This document shows, in pieces, positions 5,247-5,293 of a DNA stretch of 5,293 nt. The stretch spans positions 1-5,293 of the forward strand of contig JAKAYM010000129.1 of the NCBI GenBank assembly GCA_021826795.1, written 5' to 3'. Made by a program: the position numbers and the translations under genes. This stretch comes from Thermoplasmata archaeon (lineage in GTDB: Archaea; Thermoplasmatota; Thermoplasmata; Thermoplasmatales; Thermoplasmataceae). Every line of letters starts with the position of its first letter. The stretch's first letter is position 1. Below the pieces are notes generated by a model. It saw only the letters and a list, made by a program, of their open reading frames with translations, had not been told where the DNA came from and searched no databases.

Positions 5247-5293
5247 ATGAAAACAGTGAAGAAGATACTGAAAAAACCGGCAAATGAAATATC
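5247..5293 (+). CDS. Start of an unidentified protein, cut by the window end
   Basis: Only 15 complete codons are visible, giving a lysine-rich start, M-K-T-V-K-K-I-L-K-K-P-A-N-E-I. The frame stays open to the last base and a well-placed TATA box precedes it, so a real gene is likely. The V-K-K-I-L-K-K-P pattern faintly recalls the beginning of CBS-domain proteins (V-x-D-I-M-x-K-P), but the fragment is too short to assign a function. It is divergent from guaB and shares with it a gap containing an inverted repeat. Confidence 0.55.
   Translation, partial: MKTVKKILKKPANEI

Noticed and set aside
1..5293. tRNA, rRNA, CRISPR array, insertion sequence or integration site
   Set aside because: No cloverleaf, spaced direct-repeat array, transposase frame or terminal inverted repeats were seen by eye on either strand; a covariance-model scan would be the decisive check for small RNAs.

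Overview
This 5.3 kb window looks like ordinary chromosomal DNA of an AT-rich archaeon. The archaeal assignment is firm: there is an archaeal/eukaryotic-type TATA-binding protein, an archaeal-length TruD, and promoters built of a TATA element 20-30 bases ahead of the start codon with no Shine-Dalgarno sequence. Low GC, heavy use of ATA and AGA/AGG codons, and single leaderless genes separated by short gaps suggest the Thermoplasmata (a Ferroplasma, Acidiplasma or Thermoplasma relative). That narrower placement is inference.

Layout: a DMT/EamA membrane transporter on the minus strand (8-889) is divergent from a MIP18/DUF59 iron-sulfur assembly protein (1010-1312, +), followed by the TATA-binding protein gene (1390-1944, +). 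The TBP gene converges on truD (1936-3180, -), and their coding regions overlap by 9 bases. Behind truD on the minus strand come a small, possibly winged-helix protein (3317-3565) and IMP dehydrogenase (3663-5120). A further gene begins at 5247 on the plus strand and runs off the end.

The genes do not form one pathway. They are housekeeping functions: Fe-S maturation, basal transcription, tRNA pseudouridylation and guanine nucleotide synthesis. Almost every gene has its own TATA box placed so that transcription would start at or within a few bases of the ATG, so I read the window as mostly single-gene leaderless transcripts. No RNA gene, insertion sequence, CRISPR array or integration scar was seen.

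I found no new multi-gene system. The most interesting signals are regulatory. A near-perfect 25-base palindrome lies over the DUF59 TATA box, within a cluster of five AATGT/ACATT words. A TGGTAA-N8-TTACCA inverted repeat lies between guaB and the gene at 5247. The TBP gene has a doubled, mirrored TATA region, and its two halves share a block of 26 out of 27 identical bases.
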